NCBI GenBank assembly: GCA_023391275.1
Contig: JAEWBE010000083.1
Coordinates: 1 to 5,042 of the forward strand
Direction of reading: 5' to 3'
Length of the DNA: 5,042 nucleotides
From: Bacillota bacterium
GTDB taxonomy: Bacteria; Bacillota; Clostridia; Oscillospirales; Acutalibacteraceae
A program made the position numbers and the translations under genes. A model generated the notes under the pieces. It was given only the letters and a program-made list of their open reading frames with translations. It made no database searches and was not told where the DNA came from. Shown here in pieces: positions 1-5,042 of the stretch (its first letter is position 1; the number at the start of each line of letters is the position of its first letter).

Positions 1-7
1 GCCATGC

Positions 8-16
8 TGATACAAT
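8..16 (+). promoter_or_regulatory. Probable extended -10 promoter element
   Basis: TGA followed by TACAAT (11-16) is an extended -10 element: TG one base before a hexamer that differs from TATAAT at one position. Transcription would start near 22-24, giving a leader of about 36 bases before the binding-protein start codon. The -35 region would fall before the first base of the window, so it cannot be checked. An extended -10 can work with a poor -35. The call rests on sequence match and position only. Confidence 0.45.
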
Positions 17-37
17 TTTGACGGATTGTCCGTCAAA
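17..37. promoter_or_regulatory. Perfect inverted repeat, candidate repressor operator
   Basis: TTTGACGGA (17-25) and TCCGTCAAA (29-37) are exact reverse complements around a 3-base centre, TTG. Allowing one bulged T, the symmetry extends to AATT on both outer sides. It starts directly after the probable -10 hexamer and covers the predicted transcription start, which is where a repressor would block initiation. Sugar-uptake operons of Firmicutes are often controlled by LacI- or GntR-type repressors, but no regulator gene is in the window and I do not recognise this site as belonging to a named family. Alternatively it is a leader RNA hairpin, if transcription starts further upstream. Confidence 0.5.
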
Positions 38-39
38 TT

Positions 40-47
40 AAAGGAGG
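40..47 (+). promoter_or_regulatory. Ribosome binding site deciding the start of the binding protein
   Basis: AAAGGAGG is a near-perfect Shine-Dalgarno sequence lying 11 bases before the ATG at 59. It excludes the longer in-frame TTG start at 26, which would lie upstream of it and inside the inverted repeat. Confidence 0.85.
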
Positions 48-58
48 ATTTACTAACC

Positions 59-1516
59 ATGAAAAAGGCAAGACGAATTACCGCGATGGTAATGGCACTC
101 GCAATGATGACAAGCGTGATGATGATTGCCACAGGTTGCCAGAAGAACGATCAGCCTGCTGCGGAATCCCAGGCCGCCGTGGTAAGCAATGCGGCACCAG
201 CCAGCAGCGAAGTTTCCTCGCAGGCGGAACTCACCCCGGATACTGAACTGAAGGACGACGGCAAGGAACTTACAATCTATGGCTGGAACGAAGAGTTCAA
301 GAACATGCTGAACAACTACTACCTGAAGGATCATCCTCTGCCTGCCGGAGTAAAACTCAATTTCATCATCAATCCGAATGACAAGGGCGTTTATCAGCAA
401 AAGCTGGACCTGGCACTGGAAAACAAAGAAAGCATTGATATGTATCTGATCGAAGCCGACTACGCAAAAAAATACACCAATACGGAAAACTGCGTTACCA
501 TGTCTTCGCTCGGTATTACGGCAGATGACATGAAGGATCAGTACAAATATACCCAGGATGTCGTAAAAGATGAAACCGGAGCGATTAAAGGCAGTTCCTG
601 GCAGGCAACCCCGGGCCTCTTCATGTACAAAAGAAGTCTTGCTAAAAAGTATCTTGGTACGGATGATCCTGCAAAAGTGCAGGAGATGGTTTCCGACTGG
701 GACAAATTCATTGCAACAGCGGAAAAAGTCAACACAGCTTCCAAGGGCGCAACCAAATTACTTCCGGGCGTGAACGATATTTGGCAGGTTGTCCGCACTT
801 CCCGCAAAGCACCATGGGTACAGGATGACAAACTGGCCATTGATGACAACGTTAAATGGTTTATGGATCTTGCAAAGAAATGTACGGATGAAAAGCTCAC
901 CGCACAAGCTGACCAGTGGTCCGAAGTGTGGAATGCCGGCATGGGCAAAAATGACGCCATCATGGGTTACTTCTTCTCCACATGGGGAATTCAATGGTCC
1001 ATGGTTCAGAACTGCGGCGCGTGGGACCCGAAGGCAAACAACGGCGCCGGCGGCATTGACAAATCCAAACTCGCGAATTCCTCCTACGGCGACTGGGCCG
1101 CGGTCAACGGCCCGCAGGCTTATTACTGGGGCGGCACATGGATGGCGGTTCCGCCGACCTGTGATAATAAATCCATTGTGGCCGATATTATTAAGTACTT
1201 TACCACCAACAAAGACTCTATGAAAAATTATTGCGAGAAATCCTACGACTATGTAAACAACAAAACCGCGATTCAGGAAATTATAGACAAAGGTTATTCT
1301 TTCGATTTTCTGGGCGGTCAGGATCATTACTCGCTGTTCCAGGCAGGTATTGACAAGGTGGATACTTCCGCAATGTCCGGTTACGATCAGACGATCAACG
1401 ATTGCCTGTATGAACAAACCAAAGAATATGCCAACGGAAAGAAAGATTACGATACCGCGCTGAAAGATTTTAAAGCTGCCGTTGCCGATAAGTTCTCCGA
1501 GCTGACAGTGGAATAA
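59..1516 (+). CDS. Carbohydrate ABC transporter substrate-binding lipoprotein (SBP family 1)
   Basis: This 485-residue extracellular solute-binding protein should capture a sugar outside the cell and deliver it to the permease pair encoded downstream. Residues 1-26 form a lipoprotein signal peptide: basic MKKARR, a methionine-rich hydrophobic stretch (about 9-24), then a lipobox ATGC with C27 as the lipidated cysteine. Residues 28-66 are a flexible A/S/E/Q-rich tether. The mature domain opens with LTIYGWNEEF (71-80), the usual first strand of this fold. The chain has 14 tryptophans, including a WGGTW segment (357-361), fitting aromatic stacking on a sugar. It is somewhat longer than the usual 400-450 residues because of the tether. 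The start at 59 is set by the ribosome binding site and the signal peptide. Six cysteines besides C27 are unusual. Family and role are secure; ligand is inferred to be a beta-glucoside or beta-oligosaccharide from the neighbouring GH1 gene. Confidence 0.93.
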   Translation: MKKARRITAMVMALAMMTSVMMIATGCQKNDQPAAESQAAVVSNAAPASSEVSSQAELTPDTELKDDGKELTIYGWNEEFKNMLNNYYLKDHPLPAGVKLNFIINPNDKGVYQQKLDLALENKESIDMYLIEADYAKKYTNTENCVTMSSLGITADDMKDQYKYTQDVVKDETGAIKGSSWQATPGLFMYKRSLAKKYLGTDDPAKVQEMVSDWDKFIATAEKVNTASKGATKLLPGVNDIWQVVRTSRKAPWVQDDKLAIDDNVKWFMDLAKKCTDEKLTAQADQWSEVWNAGMGKNDAIMGYFFSTWGIQWSMVQNCGAWDPKANNGAGGIDKSKLANSSYGDWAAVNGPQAYYWGGTWMAVPPTCDNKSIVADIIKYFTTNKDSMKNYCEKSYDYVNNKTAIQEIIDKGYSFDFLGGQDHYSLFQAGIDKVDTSAMSGYDQTINDCLYEQTKEYANGKKDYDTALKDFKAAVADKFSELTVE

Positions 1517-1521
1517 TTCCG

Positions 1522-1533
1522 ATTCAATTGAAT
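1522..1533. repeat. 12-bp AT-rich perfect palindrome after the binding-protein gene
   Basis: ATTCAATTGAAT is its own reverse complement and begins five bases after the stop codon. A second small palindrome, GGAAT-A-ATTCC (1510-1520), contains the stop codon itself. Neither has a run of T directly after a stable stem. They may be chance symmetry in AT-rich spacer DNA or weak protein sites; no function is assigned. Confidence 0.35.
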
Positions 1534-1556
1534 TACATATTCTTTTTTCCATGACG

Positions 1557-1588
1557 ACAGCGGGACGGGAATCTTCCCGCCCCGCTGT
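1557..1588 (+). other. Strong intercistronic RNA stem-loop between binding protein and permeases
   Basis: Bases 1557-1570 pair with 1575-1588 around the loop ATCT; 13 of 14 positions pair and the single mismatch is A1565 against C1580. The stem is very GC-rich (GCGGG, CGGG against CCCG, CCCGC). What follows (ACATAATTTATACAG) is AT-rich but not a U-tract, so this is not a standard intrinsic terminator. Hairpins at this place in binding-protein-dependent operons, as between malE and malF of E. coli, protect the upstream mRNA from 3' exonucleases and may stop some transcripts, so that binding protein exceeds permease. That role is inferred here. Confidence 0.8.
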
Positions 1589-1617
1589 ACATAATTTATA
1601 CAGTGTTCTTGATTTGG

Positions 1618-1624
1618 AAGGGAG
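1618..1624 (+). promoter_or_regulatory. Ribosome binding site deciding the start of the first permease
   Basis: AAGGGAG lies 8 bases before the ATG at 1633 and 11 before a second ATG at 1636. It rules out the in-frame GTG at 1603, which precedes it and has no such site. Confidence 0.75.
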
Positions 1625-1632
1625 TGGCCCGC

Positions 1633-2670
1633 ATGATGGAAAACAGTGCGAATACTGCATTGAAATTGCAAAAGCCCCCAAAAAATAATTATGCAAAATA
1701 CGGCTATCGTTTTATCGCGCCGTTCTTTATAGTTTACGCAATTTTCAGTCTTTACCCGTTGGTTTACACCATTATCCTCAGTTTTAACAAATATATGAAA
1801 CCAGTCGCAAAAAAAGTGATTGGTCCTAATTTTATCGGACTGGATAATTACAAAGTGGCTTTCACAAATGAAAATATGCTGGGAAGTTTTGCGAACACTC
1901 TGATCATGTGGACGATTAATTTTATCCCTCAGATTCTTCTTGCCCTTCTTTTGGCCGCATGGCTCACGGACACCAGAATGAAGCTCAAGGGACAGGGAGC
2001 TTACAAGGTTCTTATCTTTATGCCGAACATCATTACCGCAGCCAGTATTTCCATCCTGTTCTATTCTCTGTTCGCGTATCCTCAGGGTCCTGTCAATTCT
2101 CTTCTTGCATCCGTCGGACTGATTGATAAAACATACTTCCAGCCCGGCATGGCGCAGACAGCCGCGTTCGATTTCATCAGTGACGGCTGGTCAACGCGCC
2201 TGATTGTTTCATTCATCAACTTCTGGATGTGGTACGGAAATACAATGATTGTGATCATTGCGGGCATTCTGGGAATTAACCCCGCTCTGTTTGAATCAGC
2301 CCAGATTGACGGCGCGAGCAGCGGCCAGATTTTCCGCAGGGTAACTCTCCCGCTGATGAAGCCGATGCTTCTTTATACATTTGTCACCTCCCTGATCGGC
2401 GGTATGCAGATGTACGATATTCCACAGCTGATGCTCAGACAGGCATCGCCTGCGAAACCAATGATTCGCACGGTCACCATGTACATATTTGAAATGGCCT
2501 TTACAGGCACCAGGGATTACGGACGTGCGGCTACCCTTTCTGTTCTTTTGTTTATTTTTACTGCGATTTTAAGCTGTGCCCTGTTCTATATTTTGCGGGA
2601 TAAAGACGCGACGCATCATGCTAAACCGGAGCGCGCCGCCAGACGCACCAAAGGAGGCATGGCAAAATGA
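1633..2670 (+). CDS. Carbohydrate ABC transporter permease, MalF/UgpA-like (CUT1)
   Basis: A 345-residue inner-membrane subunit forming half of the sugar channel. Six hydrophobic spans are visible at about 26-50, 85-111, 124-148, 188-215, 245-266 and 300-321. The stretch FIGLDNY (67-73) after span 1 is typical of the MalF branch. The cytoplasmic loop 221-244 carries the EAA motif (ESAQIDGA, then TLPLMKP), which docks on the ATPase. The C-terminal tail (323-345) is basic and should be cytoplasmic. ATG 1633 is chosen because of the ribosome binding site; 1636 is equally possible and would drop one residue. The 116-base gap from the binding-protein gene contains the strong stem-loop, while the 3' end overlaps the next gene by four bases. 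The external loop between spans 3 and 4 (about 149-187) looks longer than in classical members. Family is secure; the sugar is not known. Confidence 0.93.
   Translation: MMENSANTALKLQKPPKNNYAKYGYRFIAPFFIVYAIFSLYPLVYTIILSFNKYMKPVAKKVIGPNFIGLDNYKVAFTNENMLGSFANTLIMWTINFIPQILLALLLAAWLTDTRMKLKGQGAYKVLIFMPNIITAASISILFYSLFAYPQGPVNSLLASVGLIDKTYFQPGMAQTAAFDFISDGWSTRLIVSFINFWMWYGNTMIVIIAGILGINPALFESAQIDGASSGQIFRRVTLPLMKPMLLYTFVTSLIGGMQMYDIPQLMLRQASPAKPMIRTVTMYIFEMAFTGTRDYGRAATLSVLLFIFTAILSCALFYILRDKDATHHAKPERAARRTKGGMAK
2651..2657 (+). promoter_or_regulatory. Ribosome binding site and ATGA overlap joining the two permease genes
   Basis: AAGGAGG sits 9 bases before the ATG at 2667, inside the last codons of the first permease gene. 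That ATG shares bases with the upstream stop in ATGA (2667-2670), the usual arrangement for translational coupling and equal output of two partner subunits. Confidence 0.85.
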
Positions 2671-3512
2671 AAAGCTATTCCGGCGCACTGCATGCAAAAA
2701 AAGCCTTGATTTATGTGGTATGTACTTTGCTGGCCGCTTTGAGCATTTTCCCGTTCTGGATCATGATCGTCAATGCAACGCGCATGTCTTCGGAAATTCA
2801 GAGCAGCTTTTCGGTCATACCGGGAGGAATGCTTTTCAAGAACTTCGACACCCTGATGAACCGCCAAAACTTTAACATTGTTCAGGCCTGTCTGAACAGC
2901 ACTTTTGTTTCCGGTACCTCAACGGCGCTTTCGCTGTACGTTTCATGCCTTACAGCATACGGATTCTTCGTATACCATTTCAGACTGAACAAACCGCTTT
3001 ATACTTTCATTCTTGCTGTTTTGATGATTCCGGCACAGGTTTCCGCAGTTGGTTTCTTCAATTTTATGTATACTCTGGGGCTGAACAACACCTTCGCGCC
3101 CCTGATTATCCCGGCGGCCGCTTCCCCCGCCGTCGTTTTCTTTATGAGGCAATATATGGTCGGCTCCCTTCCGCTGGAAATTGTGGAAGCATCCCGCATT
3201 GACGGTGCAGGCGAGTTTAAAACATTTAACATCATTGCATTGCCGATGCTGAAGCCGGCGGTTGCGACTCAGGCAATTTTTGTCTTCATCACATCCTGGA
3301 ACAATCTGTTCACTCCATCCATGATTTTAAGTTCTCAGGATAAATTTACCATGCCGCTTTTGGTTCAGCTCCTTCAAAGCGACCGTTTCAGAACTGATTA
3401 CGGCACCGTATATCTGGGCATTGCACTGACTATTCTTCCACTCTTCATTGTTTACTTTATCCTCTCAAAATATATCATCCGCGGTGTGGCAATGGGCGGC
3501 GTAAAAGAGTAA
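2667..3512 (+). CDS. Carbohydrate ABC transporter permease, MalG/UgpE-like (CUT1)
   Basis: A 281-residue inner-membrane subunit, the expected length for the MalG branch, pairing with the preceding permease to form the channel. Hydrophobic spans are at about 12-36, 77-103, 110-133, 143-163, 196-216 and 246-268. The EAA loop is clear at 171-197 (EIVEASRIDGAGEF, then ALPMLKP) and is the contact for the ATPase. The chain ends IIRGVAMGGVKE, resembling the G-x-x-x-GxVK ending shared by this branch. The start is fixed by AAGGAGG at 2651-2657 and the ATGA overlap. The stop at 3510-3512 is 26 bases before the hydrolase start and no terminator lies between, so the hydrolase should be co-transcribed. 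No nucleotide-binding subunit follows. Confidence 0.94.
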   Translation: MKSYSGALHAKKALIYVVCTLLAALSIFPFWIMIVNATRMSSEIQSSFSVIPGGMLFKNFDTLMNRQNFNIVQACLNSTFVSGTSTALSLYVSCLTAYGFFVYHFRLNKPLYTFILAVLMIPAQVSAVGFFNFMYTLGLNNTFAPLIIPAAASPAVVFFMRQYMVGSLPLEIVEASRIDGAGEFKTFNIIALPMLKPAVATQAIFVFITSWNNLFTPSMILSSQDKFTMPLLVQLLQSDRFRTDYGTVYLGIALTILPLFIVYFILSKYIIRGVAMGGVKE

Positions 3513-3533
3513 CATTTTTTCTGAAAAGGATGT
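3512..3533 (+). other. Possible hairpin burying the hydrolase ribosome binding site
   Basis: ACATTTTTT (3512-3520) can pair along its full length with AAAGGATGT (3525-3533) around the loop CTGA, with two G-U pairs. The stem covers nearly all of the Shine-Dalgarno AAAAGGA (3524-3530) that serves the ATG at 3539, 8 bases downstream. The left arm begins at the last base of the permease stop codon, so a ribosome ending there would open it, which would couple the hydrolase to the permease. The stem is mostly A-U and G-U and may be too weak to matter. Confidence 0.4.
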
Positions 3534-3538
3534 AGGAT

Positions 3539-4897
3539 ATGGGATTTTCCAACGATTTTATATGGGGTGCGGCGACTGCCGCTTTTCAAATTGAAGGCGC
3601 CGCCCATGAGGACGGTAAAACCGATTCCGTTTGGGATGAGTTTTGCCGTGTTCCGGGCGCAACCTTCGAGGGGCAAACCGGGGAGACCGCTGTTGATCAT
3701 TATCACCGCTTTAAGGAAGATATTGCGCTGATGAAAGAGCTCGGCATTCATGCCTACCGCTTCTCATTTTCCTGGCCGCGTATTCTGCCTCAGGGAACCG
3801 GAGAGGTAAACGAAGCGGGAATCCGTTTTTACGAAGAACTGGTTGATGAATTAATAAGCAATCAGATTATACCTTTTGCCACCCTTTTTCATTGGGATTA
3901 TCCGGCTGCCCTGCAAAAACAGGGCGGCTGGCTGAACCCGCAAAGTCCGGTATGGTTTGAAAACTATGCGAAGCTGATTGCAAAGAGGTTTGCCGGTAAA
4001 ATTAAACATTATTTCACTATCAATGAGCCGCAGTGCTTCATCGGCCTTGGCTACGGAAACGGACTGCACGCTCCCGGCCTGAAGCTGTCGGCTCAGAACA
4101 ATTTTCTGGCGGTTCACAACGTACTTTTGGCGCATGGCCGTGCTGTAAGAGCACTGCGTACATACGGCGGCAGCGGCCTGCACATCGGCTTTGCCCAGAA
4201 CGGACGAATTCTGACCCCTCGAACAGAATCCGCCGCGGATGTTGAGGCAGCCTGGCGTGCGACTTTTGATGTACCGGACAATTACCTTGACGCGCTTTTC
4301 AGCGTATCCCTGTGGAGCGACCCGATTCTGAAAGGTGAATACCCCAAAGCCTGCCATGAAAAATTTGCAGATGTTATGCCCCGGGTCAGCGATGGAGATA
4401 TGAATCTGATCAGCCAGCCTGTTGATTTTTATGCTCAGAACATTTACCATTCCCGTCAGGTTGAAGTGGCGGGAAACGGCTGGAAAAACGTCCCCTTTCC
4501 GGTCGGAACCGCGAAAACCGCCATAGGGTGGCCGGTTACGCCCAACTGTATGTACTGGTGTGCCAGGTTTCTTTATGAAAACTACCAAAAACCGATCATA
4601 ATCAGCGAAAACGGAATGTCTGCACATGACACGGTTTCACTGGATGGTCAGGTGCACGACCCAAACCGGATTGACTTTCTGCACCGCTATTTGCTCTCAC
4701 TAAGGAATGCCGCCGACGAGGGCATTGACGTCGCCGGTTATTTTGAGTGGTCGCTGATGGATAATTTCGAGTGGGCATCTGCTTATAACGACCGGTTTGG
4801 AATTATCTATGTTGACTACCAGACGCAAAAACGGATTCCGAAAGACAGTGCGTACTGGTATCGGCAGACGATAGAACAAAACGGAGAAAATCTGTAA
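3539..4897 (+). CDS. Glycoside hydrolase family 1 beta-glucosidase (possibly beta-galactosidase/beta-glucosidase)
   Basis: A 452-residue GH1 enzyme, full length, that hydrolyses terminal beta-linked sugars by the retaining mechanism. The N-terminal GH1 signature fits from F7 to A21 (FIWGAATAAFQIEGA). The acid/base is E163 in TINEP and the nucleophile is E357 in IISENG. Subsite -1 residues also line up: Q17, H118, N162, Y303, W404, E411 and W412. E411 is found in enzymes for non-phosphorylated glycosides, and the Ser/Lys/Tyr phosphate-binding set of 6-phospho-beta-glucosidases is not seen in the following WASAYNDRFG. No signal peptide is present, so it acts in the cytoplasm on sugar imported by the ABC transporter. 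The start has AAAAGGA 8 bases upstream. Likely substrates are cellobiose or other beta-glucosides; lactose or other beta-galactosides cannot be excluded. Family is certain, exact specificity is not. Confidence 0.94.
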   Translation: MGFSNDFIWGAATAAFQIEGAAHEDGKTDSVWDEFCRVPGATFEGQTGETAVDHYHRFKEDIALMKELGIHAYRFSFSWPRILPQGTGEVNEAGIRFYEELVDELISNQIIPFATLFHWDYPAALQKQGGWLNPQSPVWFENYAKLIAKRFAGKIKHYFTINEPQCFIGLGYGNGLHAPGLKLSAQNNFLAVHNVLLAHGRAVRALRTYGGSGLHIGFAQNGRILTPRTESAADVEAAWRATFDVPDNYLDALFSVSLWSDPILKGEYPKACHEKFADVMPRVSDGDMNLISQPVDFYAQNIYHSRQVEVAGNGWKNVPFPVGTAKTAIGWPVTPNCMYWCARFLYENYQKPIIISENGMSAHDTVSLDGQVHDPNRIDFLHRYLLSLRNAADEGIDVAGYFEWSLMDNFEWASAYNDRFGIIYVDYQTQKRIPKDSAYWYRQTIEQNGENL

Positions 4898-4899
4898 CA

Positions 4900-4953
4900 A
4901 AAGGCCGCATCAGAGAAGTGCTTTTTCGCTTATTGATGCGGCTTTTATCTTTT
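4900..4953 (+). terminator. Rho-independent terminator closing the operon
   Basis: GCCGCATCA (4904-4912) pairs exactly with TGATGCGGC (4934-4942), and the outer AAAG/TTTT adds three A-T pairs and one G-U. Inside, AAGTG (4916-4920) pairs with CGCTT (4927-4931) around a six-base loop, making a long, two-tier stem. It is followed by TTTTATCTTTT. It starts three bases after the hydrolase stop codon, so the transcription unit almost certainly ends here. Confidence 0.9.
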
Positions 4954-5042
4954 GCGGGCGCGGTTTCTTCAAAAATCAAAAGGTCATTTTGTTTTTATCT
5001 GTAATAAAAAACTCCTTCAATGGGTATCCTATGGCTGAGGTG
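4954..5042. other. Intergenic end of window, no supported gene
   Basis: These 89 bases are AT-rich after a short GC-rich start. An imperfect hairpin can form from AAAA-T-CAAAA (4972-4981) and TTTTG-T-TTTT (4987-4996) around GGTCA; it is A-T paired and weak, possibly a second terminator or chance. The ATGs at 5020 and 5031 have no ribosome binding site before them and the window ends too soon to judge. On the minus strand AAGGAG (5017-5012) looks like a ribosome binding site but no start codon follows at a suitable distance. Confidence 0.5.

Noticed and set aside
26..58. Upstream TTG start for the binding protein and GTG start (1603) for the first permease
   Set aside because: Both precede the clear ribosome binding sites and would add residues in front of a proper signal peptide or typical permease N-terminus.
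1011..1150. Locally GC-rich stretch in the binding-protein gene
   Set aside because: It codes for a G/A/W/P/N-rich segment (about residues 318-361), whose codons are GC-rich by nature; the reading frame is intact and there is no sign of insertion.
1528..1602. Possible internal promoter before the permease genes (TTGAAT near 1528, TATACA near 1597)
   Set aside because: The two hexamers are far too distant from each other, and neither has a partner at 16-18 bases.
758..1696. Long open frame of 312 codons on the minus strand, across the binding-protein gene
   Set aside because: It lies opposite a well-supported gene, and its translation is rich in H, C, R and I with no recognisable family or ribosome binding site. 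It is a mirror of coding bias on the + strand.
2305..3206. Further copies of TTGACGG, the core of the candidate operator, near 2305 and 3200
   Set aside because: They encode the conserved I-D-G of the two permease EAA loops and lack the matching right half of the inverted repeat.
3515..3520. Six-T run after the second permease as a terminator
   Set aside because: No stable GC-rich stem precedes it, so it should not stop transcription before the hydrolase gene.
3851..4627. Open frame of 258 codons on the minus strand, across the hydrolase gene
   Set aside because: It is fully inside the GH1 gene in antisense, begins without a ribosome binding site, and its translation shows no domain character.
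5020..5042. Start of another gene at ATG 5020 or 5031
   Set aside because: Neither has a Shine-Dalgarno sequence before it, and too few codons remain to judge.

Overview
The window holds one short, complete-looking transcription unit for uptake and hydrolysis of a beta-linked sugar. In order, all on the + strand, it encodes a lipid-anchored sugar-binding protein (59-1516), two inner-membrane permease subunits of a CUT1-type carbohydrate ABC transporter (1633-2670 and 2667-3512), and a cytoplasmic glycoside hydrolase family 1 enzyme (3539-4897). The unit is closed by a strong rho-independent terminator (4900-4953). No RNA gene, CRISPR array, insertion sequence or phage-like gene is visible.

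The organism is most likely a Gram-positive anaerobe of the class Clostridia, perhaps Oscillospiraceae/Ruminococcaceae. The signs are strong AGGAGG-type ribosome binding sites, a lipobox on the binding protein, a moderate base composition with mixed codon use, and the protein style. The class is an inference of moderate strength and the family is a weak guess.

Region by region: bases 1-58 carry the end of a probable promoter (extended -10 at 8-16), a perfect 9-bp inverted repeat at 17-37 placed where a repressor would cover the transcription start, and the binding site for ribosomes on the first gene. Bases 1517-1632 separate the binding protein from the permeases and contain a very strong GC-rich stem-loop (1557-1588) with no U-tract; such a hairpin usually lets the binding protein be made in excess over the permeases. 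The two permease genes overlap by four bases (ATGA). A 26-base gap leads to the hydrolase, and a weak hairpin there can bury the hydrolase ribosome binding site. Bases 4954-5042 hold no gene that I can support.

How it works together (inference from family knowledge): the lipoprotein captures a beta-glucoside or short beta-glucan oligosaccharide outside the membrane, the permease pair carries it in unmodified, and the GH1 enzyme splits it in the cytoplasm. The hydrolase keeps the glutamate typical of enzymes acting on non-phosphorylated sugars, which fits ABC rather than PTS uptake. The order binding protein, permease, permease, GH1 matches the cebEFG-bglC cellobiose loci of Streptomyces, but the substrate here is not fixed by sequence alone. 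No ATPase gene is present, so the transporter presumably borrows a shared MsmX/UgpC-type ATPase encoded elsewhere. The regulator also lies outside the window. I see no previously undescribed system; the interest lies in the regulatory structures and a few unusual protein details.
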